64,000 nt of DNA, taken from the NCBI GenBank assembly GCA_963816975.1, contig CAWFMD010000006.1, positions 1,178,001 to 1,242,000 on the forward strand, in the 5' to 3' direction. Shown here piece after piece: positions 33,975-42,193 of this stretch (positions are counted from its first letter, which is position 1; each line of letters starts with the position of its first letter). The stretch comes from DASRIA01 sp963816975. Lineage in GTDB: Bacteria > Actinomycetota > Thermoleophilia > Solirubrobacterales > JBBDJG01. The notes beneath the pieces were generated by a model, which saw nothing but the letters and a program-made list of their open reading frames with translations, searched no databases and was not told the origin of the DNA. The translations under genes and the position numbers were made by a program.

Positions 33975-34343
33975 GTGATCCAGGCAGAGACGAGGCTGAA
34001 GGTGGCCGACAACACCGGCGCCAAAGAGCTGCTGTGCATCCGCGTGAGGGGCGGCTCGCGGCGGCGCTACGCGGGTGTCGGTGACGTGATCGTGGGGACC
34101 GTCAAGAGCGCCACTCCGCAGGGCGCGATCAAAAAGGGCGAGGTCGTGCAGGCGGTCGTGGTGCGCACGCGCCGGCAGCTCGGCCGCAAGGACGGGACCT
34201 ACATAGCCTTCGACGAAAACGCGGCCGTGATCATCGACGCCGCCAACAACCCGCGCGGCACGCGCATCTTCGGGCCGGTGGCTCGCGAGCTGCGCGAGCG
34301 CAACTTCATGAAGATCGTCTCGCTCGCTCCGGAGGTGCTCTGA
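33975..34343 (+). CDS. rplN: Ribosomal protein L14
   Basis: 122 residues from GTG. IQAETRLKVADNTGAKELLC and RRYAGVGDVIVGTVKSATPQ are conserved, ending MKIVSLAPEVL. L14 forms an intersubunit bridge with 16S rRNA. Normal length. Confidence 0.98.
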   Translation: MIQAETRLKVADNTGAKELLCIRVRGGSRRRYAGVGDVIVGTVKSATPQGAIKKGEVVQAVVVRTRRQLGRKDGTYIAFDENAAVIIDAANNPRGTRIFGPVARELRERNFMKIVSLAPEVL

Positions 34344-34345
34344 CC

Positions 34346-34690
34346 ATGGCCGCAAAGTTGAGGCGCGGTGACACCGTGCAGGTGATGTCCGGCAAGGACT
34401 CCGGCAAGCAGGGCCGCGTACTGCGCGTCGACCCGAAGCGGGACAGGGTCTTCGTGGAGGGGCTCAACATCGTCAAGCGCCACCAGCGGCCCCGCTCGCT
34501 GAAGGACACGCAGCGCGGCGGCAAGGTCGGGGGCGTGATCGAGAAGGAGGGTCCGATCCACATCTCCAACGTGATGGTGGTCGACCCCCGCGAAAACAAG
34601 CCGACGCGGGTGCGCATCGAGCGCACCGACGAGGGCGCGCGGGAGCGCATTGCCGTCCTGTCGGGCCAGAAGCTGACGGAGAGCAACTGA
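34346..34690 (+). CDS. rplX: Ribosomal protein L24
   Basis: 114 residues with the KOW motif (LRRGDTVQVMSGKDSGKQGR) and VEGLNIVKRHQRP, typical of L24, a 50S assembly initiator. The stop overlaps the rplE start by one base (TGATGG). Confidence 0.98.
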   Translation: MAAKLRRGDTVQVMSGKDSGKQGRVLRVDPKRDRVFVEGLNIVKRHQRPRSLKDTQRGGKVGGVIEKEGPIHISNVMVVDPRENKPTRVRIERTDEGARERIAVLSGQKLTESN

Positions 34691-35436
34691 TGGCAGCGCG
34701 ACTGAAGGAGCGCTACGAGAGCGAGATCAAGCCCCAGCTGATGGAGCGGTTCGGCTATGCGAGCGTGATGCAGGCGCCCAGCGTGTTGAAGATCACCGTC
34801 AACATGGGTGTCGGCGAGGCGAAACAGGACAGCAAGATGCTGGACGCCGCCGCCGAGCAACTCGCGACGATCGTGGGGCAGAAGCCGGCGATCCGGCGGG
34901 CCAAGAAGTCGATCGCCGGGTTCAAGCTGCGTGAAGGCATGCCCGTGGGCGTGGTCGCCACCCTGCGGCGCGACCGGATGTGGGAGATGCTCGACCGGCT
35001 CCAGTCGATCGCGATCCCGCGGATCCGGGACTTCCGTGGCCTCAACCCGAAGTCGTTCGACGGCCGCGGCAACTACACGCTGGGGCTGCGCGAGCAGATC
35101 ATCTTTCCCGAGATCGACTACGACGCGATCGACCAGGTGCGGGGCCTGAACGTCACGATCACCACCTCGGCCGAGACCGACGACGAGGCTCGCGAGCTGC
35201 TGCGCCTGCTGGGCATGCCGTTTCGCAGCGAGGATCGCGGTCCGACCGCGGCGGAGATGCGGCAGCAGCAGTTGGAGGCCGAGGCGAAGCGCGAGGCCGA
35301 ACAGCAGGCGGCCGCCGAGCTCAAGGCCGAGCGCGGCGAAACGGAGCAAGCGGAAGGCGATTCGGACAACGACGCCGCGGGGGGAGACTCTGCGGGAGCC
35401 GCGGGAGACGCAGCCCCCCGCGCGGAGGACGATTAG
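34690..35436 (+). CDS. rplE: Ribosomal protein L5 with an acidic C-terminal tail
   Basis: 248 residues against about 180 in the family. The core is normal: APSVLKITVNMGVGEAKQDS, GQKPAIRRAKKSIAGFKLRE, RDFRGLNPKSFDGRGNYTLG. After about residue 185 it continues as a Glu/Ala helix-like segment (AEMRQQQLEAEAKREAEQQA) and an Asp/Gly/Ala acidic end. L5 binds 5S rRNA and contacts P-site tRNA. Confidence 0.96.
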   Translation: MAARLKERYESEIKPQLMERFGYASVMQAPSVLKITVNMGVGEAKQDSKMLDAAAEQLATIVGQKPAIRRAKKSIAGFKLREGMPVGVVATLRRDRMWEMLDRLQSIAIPRIRDFRGLNPKSFDGRGNYTLGLREQIIFPEIDYDAIDQVRGLNVTITTSAETDDEARELLRLLGMPFRSEDRGPTAAEMRQQQLEAEAKREAEQQAAAELKAERGETEQAEGDSDNDAAGGDSAGAAGDAAPRAEDD

Positions 35437-35442
35437 GAGATC

Positions 35443-35628
35443 ATGGCCAAGACGTCACAGAAGGTCCGCCAGCAGCGCGGAAGCAAGTACAAGACACGTA
35501 ACTACAATCGCTGTCGCCGGTGCGGCCGCTCCCGGGCGTACTACCGGAAGTTCGGCCTGTGCCGGATCTGCCTGCGGGAGATCGCGCACCAGGGCATGAT
35601 CCCCGGCATGACGAAGTCGTCCTGGTAG
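35443..35628 (+). CDS. rpsZ: Ribosomal protein S14, zinc type
   Basis: 61 residues: the short zinc-binding S14. CRRCGRSRAYYRKFGLCRIC holds the four cysteine ligands; the end is GMIPGMTKSSW. The ATG lies behind AGGAG within six bases of the rplE stop. S14 is in the 30S head. Confidence 0.98.
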   Translation: MAKTSQKVRQQRGSKYKTRNYNRCRRCGRSRAYYRKFGLCRICLREIAHQGMIPGMTKSSW

Positions 35629-35647
35629 CAAAGGCAGGCGCAGAGCT

Positions 35648-36076
35648 TTGACCGACTCAGTCGCAGATTTCCTCACCCGCATACGGAACGGCATCCACGC
35701 CGACCACGACGATGTCGTGGTCCCGGCGTCGCGCATGAACCAGGAGCTTGCACGAGTGCTGCAGCAGGAGGGCTACATCGTTGGTTTCGCGGTCGAGAGG
35801 ACCGACCGCCCGCCCGGGTCGAACAATCACAAGACGACCGCTGAGTTCGATGCCCTGCGCATCACGCTGCGCTACACCGAGGATCGCGAGCCGGTGATCA
35901 GCGGCCTGCGCCGTATCTCGAAGCCGGGCCGGCGCCAGTACGCCAACGCCGATCAGCTTCCGCGGGTGCAGGGCGGCATGGGGACCGCGATCCTGACGAC
36001 CTCCAAGGGCGTGATGACCGCCTACCAGGCGCGTGACCAGCGCGTCGGTGGCGAGGTCCTCGCGCACATCTGGTGA
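35648..36076 (+). CDS. rpsH: Ribosomal protein S8
   Basis: 142 residues from TTG. TDSVADFLTRIRNGIHADHD and MTAYQARDQRVGGEVLAHIW are S8 signatures. S8 binds the 16S central domain and in E. coli regulates the spc operon. It is about ten residues longer than usual, with an insert after EGYIVGFAV. Confidence 0.97.
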   Translation: MTDSVADFLTRIRNGIHADHDDVVVPASRMNQELARVLQQEGYIVGFAVERTDRPPGSNNHKTTAEFDALRITLRYTEDREPVISGLRRISKPGRRQYANADQLPRVQGGMGTAILTTSKGVMTAYQARDQRVGGEVLAHIW

Positions 36077-36092
36077 TGGAGGCGCATCCCGC

Positions 36093-36626
36093 ATGAGCAG
36101 AATCGGCCGGCTTCCAATCCAGATCCCCGACGGCGTCGACGTCCAGATCGACACCGGCCTGGTCCGCGTCAAGGGCCCGAAGGGCCAGCTCGAGCAGGCC
36201 GTCTCGCCCGACCTCTCATTCGAGCGCGAGAACGGGAACCTCTTGGTGAAACGCCCCACGGACCGCGGCGAGCACCGCGCGCTCCACGGCCTCACGCGCA
36301 GCTTGGTGAGCAACATGGTGGAGGGAGTCACCAACGGCTTCGAGAAGCGACTGGAGATCCAGGGCGTGGGGTATCGCGCGCAACTGAAGGGCAGGACGCT
36401 GGAGCTGGCGCTCGGCTTCTCGCACCCCGTGCGCCTGGACGCGCCCGCCGGGATCGAGTTCGAGGTCCCCGCGCCGACGCAGGTGATCGTGCGCGGCATC
36501 GACAAGCAGGCCGTGGGCGAGATCGCTGCGCGGATCCGCAAGTTCCGGCCGCCCGAGCCGTACAAGGGCAAGGGTGTGCGCTACGTGGGCGAATACGTCG
36601 CGCGCAAGGTGGGCAAGCGCGCATGA
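36093..36626 (+). CDS. rplF: Ribosomal protein L6
   Basis: 177 residues: MSRIGRLPIQIPDGV, VEGVTNGFEKRLEIQGVGYR and RKFRPPEPYKGKGVRYVGEY are diagnostic. L6 lies near the sarcin-ricin loop where factors bind. Its stop overlaps rplR by four bases (ATGA). Confidence 0.98.
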   Translation: MSRIGRLPIQIPDGVDVQIDTGLVRVKGPKGQLEQAVSPDLSFERENGNLLVKRPTDRGEHRALHGLTRSLVSNMVEGVTNGFEKRLEIQGVGYRAQLKGRTLELALGFSHPVRLDAPAGIEFEVPAPTQVIVRGIDKQAVGEIAARIRKFRPPEPYKGKGVRYVGEYVARKVGKRA

Positions 36627-36982
36627 CCGCGGCCGTCATCGAGAAGCGCGCCCGCCGCGACCGGCGGCGTCGCCGGATCCGCTCCAGGGCACATGGCACC
36701 GCCGCGCGCCCGCGGCTGTCGGTGTTCCGGTCCAACCGCGGCCTGGTCGCCCAGCTGGTCGACGACCAGCGCGGCCACACGGTCGCCTCGGTGCGCTGGT
36801 TCGAGCCCGAGCTGCGGGACCTGAAGGCGATGGAGCAGGCAAAACGGGCCGGCGAGCTGCTCGGCAAGAGGGCCGCGGAGGCCGGTGTCGAAGCCTGTGT
36901 GTTCGACCGGGGGGGCTACAAGTACCACGGTCGCGTGCGAGCCCTTGCCGAAGGCGCCCGGGAGGGCGGCCTGAAGTTCTAG
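36623..36982 (+). CDS. rplR: Ribosomal protein L18
   Basis: 119 residues. The basic N-terminus (KRARRDRRRRRIRSRAHGT), RLSVFRSNRGLVAQLVDDQR and FDRGGYKYHGRVRALAEGAR are typical. L18 binds 5S rRNA with L5. A 26-bp gap before rpsE contains a TACCCT box 6 bp upstream of the next ATG. Confidence 0.98.
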   Translation: MTAAVIEKRARRDRRRRRIRSRAHGTAARPRLSVFRSNRGLVAQLVDDQRGHTVASVRWFEPELRDLKAMEQAKRAGELLGKRAAEAGVEACVFDRGGYKYHGRVRALAEGAREGGLKF

Positions 36983-37008
36983 GACCACCCCTTTAGTACC
37001 CTCACCCA

Positions 37009-37641
37009 ATGGCCAGAGACGAGCGCATAAACCCCCAGGGCCTCGACCTGCAAGAGCGCGTCGTGGCGATCAACCGCGTCGCCAAGGTGGTCAAGGGCGG
37101 CCGGCGCTTCTCCTTCACCGCGCTGGTCGTGGTCGGCGACGAGGATCAGATCGTGGGTGTCGGCTACGGGAAGGCGAACGAGGTCCCCCTCGCGATCCAA
37201 AAGGCGGTCGAACGCGGGAAGAAGAGCCTTTTCCGTGTGCCCAAGCACGGCCACACGATCACGCATCAGACCGTCGGGCGATACGGCTCCGGCCAGGTGC
37301 TGCTGAAGCCCGCGTCCGCAGGCACCGGTGTGATCGCCGGGGGTCCGGTGCGCGCGGTGCTCGAGCTCGCCGGCATCAAGGACGTGCTGTCGAAGAGCCT
37401 CGGCACGCAGAACCCGATCAACTTGGTGAAGGCCACGGTCGAGGGCCTCCGCTCGCTGAGGCGCCCCGAGGACGTCGCCGCGCTGCGCGGCAAGACCGTG
37501 GCCGAGGTGCTCGGCCTGACCTCGGGCGACCGCGCGACGGACACGACACGGACGGTGAGCGCAGCCGGTGAGGCGGGCGGCGAAGGAGAGGCCGTCGCCG
37601 CGCAGCCGGCGGAGACGCCCGCGGCTGCCGCCGCGGAGTAG
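37009..37641 (+). CDS. rpsE: Ribosomal protein S5
   Basis: 210 residues. VVAINRVAKVVKGGRRFSFT and GSGQVLLKPASAGTGVIAGG are the S5 core; after ALRGKTVAEVLGL about 45 residues of Ala/Glu/Thr tail follow, beyond the usual end. S5 shapes the mRNA entry and affects fidelity. The ATG has no ribosome site and lies 6 bp after TACCCT (36997-37002), so an internal leaderless transcript may start here. Confidence 0.97.
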   Translation: MARDERINPQGLDLQERVVAINRVAKVVKGGRRFSFTALVVVGDEDQIVGVGYGKANEVPLAIQKAVERGKKSLFRVPKHGHTITHQTVGRYGSGQVLLKPASAGTGVIAGGPVRAVLELAGIKDVLSKSLGTQNPINLVKATVEGLRSLRRPEDVAALRGKTVAEVLGLTSGDRATDTTRTVSAAGEAGGEGEAVAAQPAETPAAAAAE

Positions 37642-37647
37642 GACGCC

Positions 37648-37836
37648 ATGGCCTCCCGGTTGGTGATCAGGCAACGCCGGAGCTCCGCTGGAGCAAACCG
37701 GCCGCAGCGCGAGACCCTGCGTACGCTGGGCCTGCGCGGCATCGGCACCAGCACCGAGCGCCCCGATGGCCCGGCCCTGCGCGGCATGCTGCGGCGCGTG
37801 GCGCATCTGGTCGACGTCCAAGAGGCCAATGCCTGA
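37648..37836 (+). CDS. rpmD: Ribosomal protein L30
   Basis: 62 residues: SRLVIRQRRSSAGANRPQRE and LRTLGLRGIGTSTERPD match L30, a small 50S protein of the central region. Its last eight bases overlap the rplO start. Confidence 0.96.
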   Translation: MASRLVIRQRRSSAGANRPQRETLRTLGLRGIGTSTERPDGPALRGMLRRVAHLVDVQEANA

Positions 37837-38347
37837 CGACGCGAGCATCGGCCTGCACACCCTGCGGCCGCCGCGCGGCGCGCGCAAGGCGCGCAAGCGT
37901 GTCGGCAGGGGCGAGGGCTCCGGCTACGGCCGGACTGCCGGCCGCGGCCAGAAGGGCGCGGGCTCTCGCTCGGGCAACAAGCGCAAGGCCGGGTACGAGG
38001 GCGGCCAGATCCCGCTGCACATGCGCATGCGGAAGCTGCGTGGGCCCCACATGAAGAAGTCGATGCCGTTCGAGCCCTTCCGCACCTACAACCAGCCCGT
38101 CAACCTGGCCGATCTGAACCGTTTCGACGACGGCGCCGAAGTAACCCCGGAGACGTTGCGTGGCCGGGGCCTCGCAACGCGCAAGGACACGCCCGTGAAG
38201 GTGCTCGCGCGCGGCGCGCTGGAGCGTAAGAATCTGGTGGTTTCGGCGCACTCGTTCAGCGCCAAGGCCCGCGAGGCGATCGAGGCGGCGGGCGGGACCT
38301 GCGCGATCGTCGAGACGAAGCAGCCGTGGAGGCGCAGCCGCTCATGA
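37829..38347 (+). CDS. rplO: Ribosomal protein L15
   Basis: 172 residues from the ATG at 37829 within the end of rpmD. LHTLRPPRGARKARKRVGRG, GSGYGRTAGRGQKGAGSRSG and YEGGQIPLHMRMRKLRG identify L15, a late 50S assembly protein. Its stop overlaps the secY ATG by four bases, coupling it to the translocase gene. Confidence 0.97.
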   Translation: MPDDASIGLHTLRPPRGARKARKRVGRGEGSGYGRTAGRGQKGAGSRSGNKRKAGYEGGQIPLHMRMRKLRGPHMKKSMPFEPFRTYNQPVNLADLNRFDDGAEVTPETLRGRGLATRKDTPVKVLARGALERKNLVVSAHSFSAKAREAIEAAGGTCAIVETKQPWRRSRS

Positions 38348-39615
38348 TCGCCACGATCGCGAACTCGTTCAGCGTCCCCGAGATCCGCAAGAAGATCCTG
38401 TTCACCGCCGCGATCCTGGCGCTCTACCGGCTGGGTGCCGTGGTGCCCGTGCCGGGCGTCAACGTCGACGCGGTCAAGAACGTGGGCGATAGCTTCAACG
38501 GCTCCAACATCCTCGGCTTCCTGAACCTGTTCTCCGGTGGTGGCCTGCAGAACTTCGCGATCTTCTCCCTGGGCATCATGCCCTACATCACGGCCTCGAT
38601 CATCCTCCAGCTGCTGACGGTCGCGGTGCCCTCGCTCGAGAAGCTCCAGAAAGAGGGCGAGGTGGGCCAGCAGAAGATCACGCAGTACACCCGCTACCTG
38701 ACCGTGGGCCTGGCGTCGGCGCAGTCGCTCGGTTTCGTGTTCCTCTTCCGGACGATCGGCAATCAGTCGGGCGAGAGCATCGTCGGGCAGCTCACCTTCG
38801 GCAAGCTCTTCATGATCATGGTCACGCTCACCGCCGGCTGCACGCTGCTGATGTGGATGGGCGAGCTGATCACCCAGCGCGGCATCGGCAACGGGATCTC
38901 GCTGCTGATCTTCGCCTCGATCATCGCGGGGCTGCTCCCCGGCATTCAGGCCTGGTGGACCAACCCGGATCAGGTCTTCGTGGTGATGATGCCGTTCATC
39001 GCGCTCGGAGTGATCGTCGGCATCGTGTTCATCCAGGAGGGCCAGCGCCGGATCCCCGTCCAGTATGCGAAACGTGTCGTGGGGCGCCGCATGACCAGCG
39101 GCGGCTCGACCTACCTGCCGCTGCGGGTCAACATGGCGGGGGTGATCCCCGTGATCTTCGCCGCATCGATCATGGCCTTCCCGCCGACGATCGGCGAGCT
39201 CACCCAGGCGAGCTGGGCACAGGACATCTCAGCGTTCTTCAGCCCCAACGGGTGGGCGTTCGTGGTCGGGGAGTGCTTCTTCATCTTCGTTTTCACGTAC
39301 TTCTACACCGCCGTCACGTTCAACCCGGTGGACCAAGCCGACAACCTCAAGAAGTACGGGGGCTTCATCCCCGGTGTACGTCCCGGCCGCCCGACGGCCG
39401 AGTACCTGGATCGCATCCTTGCCCGCCTCACCTTCCCCGGCGCGATCTTCCTCGCCGCCGTGGCAGCCTTCCCCACGCTGTTGTTCAATCAGACCGGCGC
39501 GAATTTCTACTTCGGCGGCACCTCGCTGCTGATCGCGATCGGCGTCGCGCTGGACACGGTGAAGCAGCTGGAGGCGCAGCTCATGATGCGCAACTACGAG
39601 GGCTTCTTGAAATAG
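38344..39615 (+). CDS. secY: Preprotein translocase subunit SecY
   Basis: 423 residues from the ATG at 38344 inside the rplO stop; a GTG six codons upstream is less likely. Ten membrane helices. Signatures: LALYRLGAVVPVPGVN, MPYITASIILQLLTVAVPSL and ITQRGIGNGISLLIFASII. It forms the protein-conducting channel with SecE (8.3 kb) and SecG. The plug and pore-ring regions look normal. Confidence 0.98.
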   Translation: MIATIANSFSVPEIRKKILFTAAILALYRLGAVVPVPGVNVDAVKNVGDSFNGSNILGFLNLFSGGGLQNFAIFSLGIMPYITASIILQLLTVAVPSLEKLQKEGEVGQQKITQYTRYLTVGLASAQSLGFVFLFRTIGNQSGESIVGQLTFGKLFMIMVTLTAGCTLLMWMGELITQRGIGNGISLLIFASIIAGLLPGIQAWWTNPDQVFVVMMPFIALGVIVGIVFIQEGQRRIPVQYAKRVVGRRMTSGGSTYLPLRVNMAGVIPVIFAASIMAFPPTIGELTQASWAQDISAFFSPNGWAFVVGECFFIFVFTYFYTAVTFNPVDQADNLKKYGGFIPGVRPGRPTAEYLDRILARLTFPGAIFLAAVAAFPTLLFNQTGANFYFGGTSLLIAIGVALDTVKQLEAQLMMRNYEGFLK

Positions 39616-39622
39616 CCCGGCC

Positions 39623-40297
39623 GTGCCCGAGCTGAACTTGATACTGCTGGGTCCACCCGGTGCCGGGAAGGGGACCCAGGCAGAGCGTCTCGTGGAGGAC
39701 TTCGGCCTCCCCTATATCGCGACGGGCAACCTGCTGCGGACGGCCGTCAGCGATCGCACGGACCTGGGCCTGAAGGCCGAGCAGTACATGGATCGTGGCG
39801 ACCTCGTGCCCGACGACCTGATCATCGCGATGATCCTGGATTACCTCGAGGACCAGGACACGACCAACGGGTTCATCCTCGACGGTTTTCCTCGCACGGA
39901 AGGCCAGGCCGAGGCGCTCGAGTCCGAGCTCGACAAGCGGGGTCGCGCGCTCACGGCCGCGCTGCTGATGGAGGTGGACGAGGGCACGGTCATCGAGCGG
40001 CTCTCGGGCCGCCGGATGTGCATCAAGGGCCAGCACAACTTCCACATGAAGTTCGACCCGCCCAAGCATCCGGAGCGCTGCGACATGGACGGGAGCCGCC
40101 TGGTGCAGCGCGAGGACGACAAGCCCGAGGTGATCCAACAGCGACTCAGGCAGTACAGGGAGAAGACGGAGCCCCTGATCGAGTACTACGACGGCAAGGG
40201 GATGCTGCGTCGCATCGACGCCTCGCGCGACCCCGGCAAGGTGAGCGACCAGATCCGGGCGACCTTGGCGAGCCTGAGGTTCGAGGAACAGGTATGA
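39623..40297 (+). CDS. adk: Adenylate kinase with a degraded zinc site in its lid
   Basis: 224 residues from GTG. P-loop LGPPGAGKGTQAERL (residues 9-23), ATGNLLR and LDGFPRTEGQAEALE (AMP site) show a long-lid adenylate kinase, which interconverts ATP, AMP and ADP. The lid normally has four zinc ligands; here C133 and C153 remain, the second Cys is G136 and the fourth is D156. Zinc binding may be lost or use a nearby histidine (H138 or H141). It follows secY by seven bases and is followed by a strong hairpin. Confidence 0.97.
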   Translation: MPELNLILLGPPGAGKGTQAERLVEDFGLPYIATGNLLRTAVSDRTDLGLKAEQYMDRGDLVPDDLIIAMILDYLEDQDTTNGFILDGFPRTEGQAEALESELDKRGRALTAALLMEVDEGTVIERLSGRRMCIKGQHNFHMKFDPPKHPERCDMDGSRLVQREDDKPEVIQQRLRQYREKTEPLIEYYDGKGMLRRIDASRDPGKVSDQIRATLASLRFEEQV

Positions 40298-40305
40298 GAA
40301 ATGGG

Positions 40306-40331
40306 CCGCCCGTCCGTAAGCGGACGGGCGG
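40306..40331 (+). terminator. 11-bp hairpin between adk and map
   Basis: CCGCCCGTCCG (40306-40316) pairs with CGGACGGGCGG (40321-40331) with a TAAG loop, 8 bp past the adk stop and 12 bp before the map ATG. There is no U-tract, so it may act as a processing or partial-termination site within the operon. Confidence 0.55.
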
Positions 40332-40343
40332 GTTCGAGGCAGG

Positions 40344-41117
40344 ATGATCATCCAGAAGACATCAGAGGAGATCGAGGTGATGGCCGAGGCGGGCGAGATC
40401 GTCGCCGGCTGTCTCGCGATGCTGCGCGGCATGTGCCGCCCTGGCGTGACGACCGCCGATCTCGACCGCGCGGGCGACAAGTTCATCCGCGCACGCGGAG
40501 GCGAGCCCGCCTTCAAGGGCTACCGCGGCTTCCCGGCCTCGATCTGCACGTCGCCGAACTCGATGGTCGTGCACGGCATCCCGGGCGACTACGCCCTCGC
40601 CTCCGGGGATGTGCTCTCGATCGACGTGGGCGTCGAATACGAGGGCTGGGTCGCCGACGCCGCCGTGACGGTGGCGCTGCGCCCGGTCAGCCCGATCGCC
40701 GCACGGCTCCTGAAGGCGACCCGCGAATCACTCGAGGCTGCGACCGAGCAGGCCGTGCCCGGGAACCGTTTGGGCGACGTGTCGCACGCCGTGCAGGAGC
40801 GAGTCGAGCGTGACGGCCTCTCCGTGATCCGGTCGCTGGTGGGCCACGGGATCGGCCGCCAGATGCACGAGGACCCGCAGGTCCCGAATTTCGGCGAGGC
40901 GGGCCGGGGCATGTTGCTCGAGGAGGGCATGGTCTTCTGCGTCGAGCCGATGGTCTGCGCAGGCGGCCACGCCGTGCGGATGGGCGACGACAACTGGGCG
41001 ATCTACTCCGAAGACGGCTCTCTCACGGCCCATTTCGAGCACACGATCGCCGTCACGGCCGACGGCCCTCGGATCCTGACGCCGTGGCACCTGAAGGAGG
41101 ACCGGGCCGCTGCCTGA
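40344..41117 (+). CDS. map: Methionine aminopeptidase, type I
   Basis: 257 residues. The pita-bread fold is clear: FPASICTSPNSMVVHGIPGD carries the substrate histidine, DVGVEYEGWVADAAVT and GHGIGRQMHEDPQVPNF provide Asp, Asp and His metal ligands, and FCVEPMV and the late FEHTIAVT provide the glutamates. It removes N-terminal methionine from new proteins. Without the N-terminal SH3-type extension it matches MetAP Ia. infA, which often follows map, is absent. Confidence 0.97.
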   Translation: MIIQKTSEEIEVMAEAGEIVAGCLAMLRGMCRPGVTTADLDRAGDKFIRARGGEPAFKGYRGFPASICTSPNSMVVHGIPGDYALASGDVLSIDVGVEYEGWVADAAVTVALRPVSPIAARLLKATRESLEAATEQAVPGNRLGDVSHAVQERVERDGLSVIRSLVGHGIGRQMHEDPQVPNFGEAGRGMLLEEGMVFCVEPMVCAGGHAVRMGDDNWAIYSEDGSLTAHFEHTIAVTADGPRILTPWHLKEDRAAA

Positions 41118-41237
41118 AGCCGCCGGCCCTCTGCTAGCATCTGCGGGTCGCGCTCGGCGTTTCGTCGCGCCGCGATGTAGGGCTCTCCGGCCCAACTCCT
41201 GGGGCCGGCAGGGCTATCTCTTGAGAATCGGACGGTC
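41118..41237 (+). promoter_or_regulatory. Leader ahead of rpmJ
   Basis: The 120-bp space contains a TGC-extended -10 box TAGCAT (41136-41141) and a stem CCGGCCC/GGGCCGG (41188-41194 with 41203-41209, 8-nt loop). No coding sequence for IF-1 can be read on either strand here. It is probably a promoter and short structured leader for the rpmJ-rpsM-rpsK-rpsD unit. Confidence 0.4.
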
Positions 41238-41351
41238 GTGAAGGTACGAGCCTCGGTAAAGCCCATGTGCGAAAAATGCAAGGTGATCCGGCGTCGCGGT
41301 GTGGTGCTGATCATCTGCCAGAACCCGCGCCACAAGCAGCGGCAAGGTTAG
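41238..41351 (+). CDS. rpmJ: Ribosomal protein L36, zinc type
   Basis: 37 residues from GTG. KVRASVKPMCEKCKVIRRRG, then IICQNPRHKQRQG, with the C-x2-C ... C ... H zinc set, identify L36. It is the smallest 50S protein and lies near L6 and L16. It is too short for ordinary ORF searches. It precedes rpsM by six bases. Confidence 0.97.
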   Translation: MKVRASVKPMCEKCKVIRRRGVVLIICQNPRHKQRQG

Positions 41352-41357
41352 GTCGGG

Positions 41358-41738
41358 ATGGCGAGGATCGCGGGGGTCAACATCCCCCTGAACAAGCGCA
41401 TAGAGATCGGCCTCACCTCCATCTTCGGGGTCGGCCGCTCGCGCTCGAACGAGATGCTGGAGAAGACGGGGATCGCGCGCGACACCTACGTCAAGGACCT
41501 GACCGACGACGAGATCATCAAGCTGCGTGAGGCGATCGACAACGATCTCGTGGTCGAGGGTGACCTGCGGCGCGAACGCTCGCAGGACATCAAGCGGCTG
41601 ACCGAGACCGGGACCTACCGCGGCCTGCGTCACCGCCGGGGCCTGCCTGTGAGGGGCCAGCGCACGAAGACCAACGCGCGGGGCCGGAAGGGCCCGCGGC
41701 GCGGACAGGTCGCACAGAAGAAGAAGGTGTCGAAGTGA
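41358..41738 (+). CDS. rpsM: Ribosomal protein S13
   Basis: 126 residues: RIAGVNIPLNKRIEIGLTSI, the helix-two-turn-helix region, and GLRHRRGLPVRGQRTKTNAR are diagnostic. S13 bridges the 30S head to the 50S subunit. The basic tail QVAQKKKVSK is normal. Confidence 0.98.
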   Translation: MARIAGVNIPLNKRIEIGLTSIFGVGRSRSNEMLEKTGIARDTYVKDLTDDEIIKLREAIDNDLVVEGDLRRERSQDIKRLTETGTYRGLRHRRGLPVRGQRTKTNARGRKGPRRGQVAQKKKVSK

Positions 41739-41760
41739 GCCCGAAGAGGAGCGTCTAACC

Positions 41761-42156
41761 GTGCCGCAGGCACGCAAGGGATCGCGCGGCAGGCGCCGTG
41801 TGCGCAAGAACATCCCGGTGGGCCAGGCCCACATCAAGACGTCGTTCAACAATACGATCGTCACCCTCACCGACCGCGAGGGCAACGTGATCGCGTGGGA
41901 GTCTGCCGGCGGTGCTGGCTTCAAGGGCTCGCGCAAATCGACCCCCTTCGCGGCCCAGGTGACGGCGGAGGCTGCTGCCAAGAAGGGCATGGAGCACGGC
42001 CTGCAGAAGGTCGAGTGCCACGTGAAGGGCCCCGGGTCCGGTCGTGAGACCGCGATCCGCTCGCTGCAGGCGGCAGGGCTCGAGGTGACCGGCGTCAAGG
42101 ACGTGACGCCCCAGGCGCACAACGGATGCCGGCCGCGCAAGCGCCGCCGGGTGTAA
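41761..42156 (+). CDS. rpsK: Ribosomal protein S11
   Basis: 131 residues from GTG. GQAHIKTSFNNTIVTLTDRE and VKGPGSGRETAIRSLQAAGL are conserved; the end PQAHNGCRPRKRRRV is typical. S11 lies on the 30S platform near the mRNA exit. Confidence 0.98.
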   Translation: MPQARKGSRGRRRVRKNIPVGQAHIKTSFNNTIVTLTDREGNVIAWESAGGAGFKGSRKSTPFAAQVTAEAAAKKGMEHGLQKVECHVKGPGSGRETAIRSLQAAGLEVTGVKDVTPQAHNGCRPRKRRRV

Positions 42157-42193
42157 GACGGACAACAGGTTCAGTCAAAGGCTTTCGAGAGAC

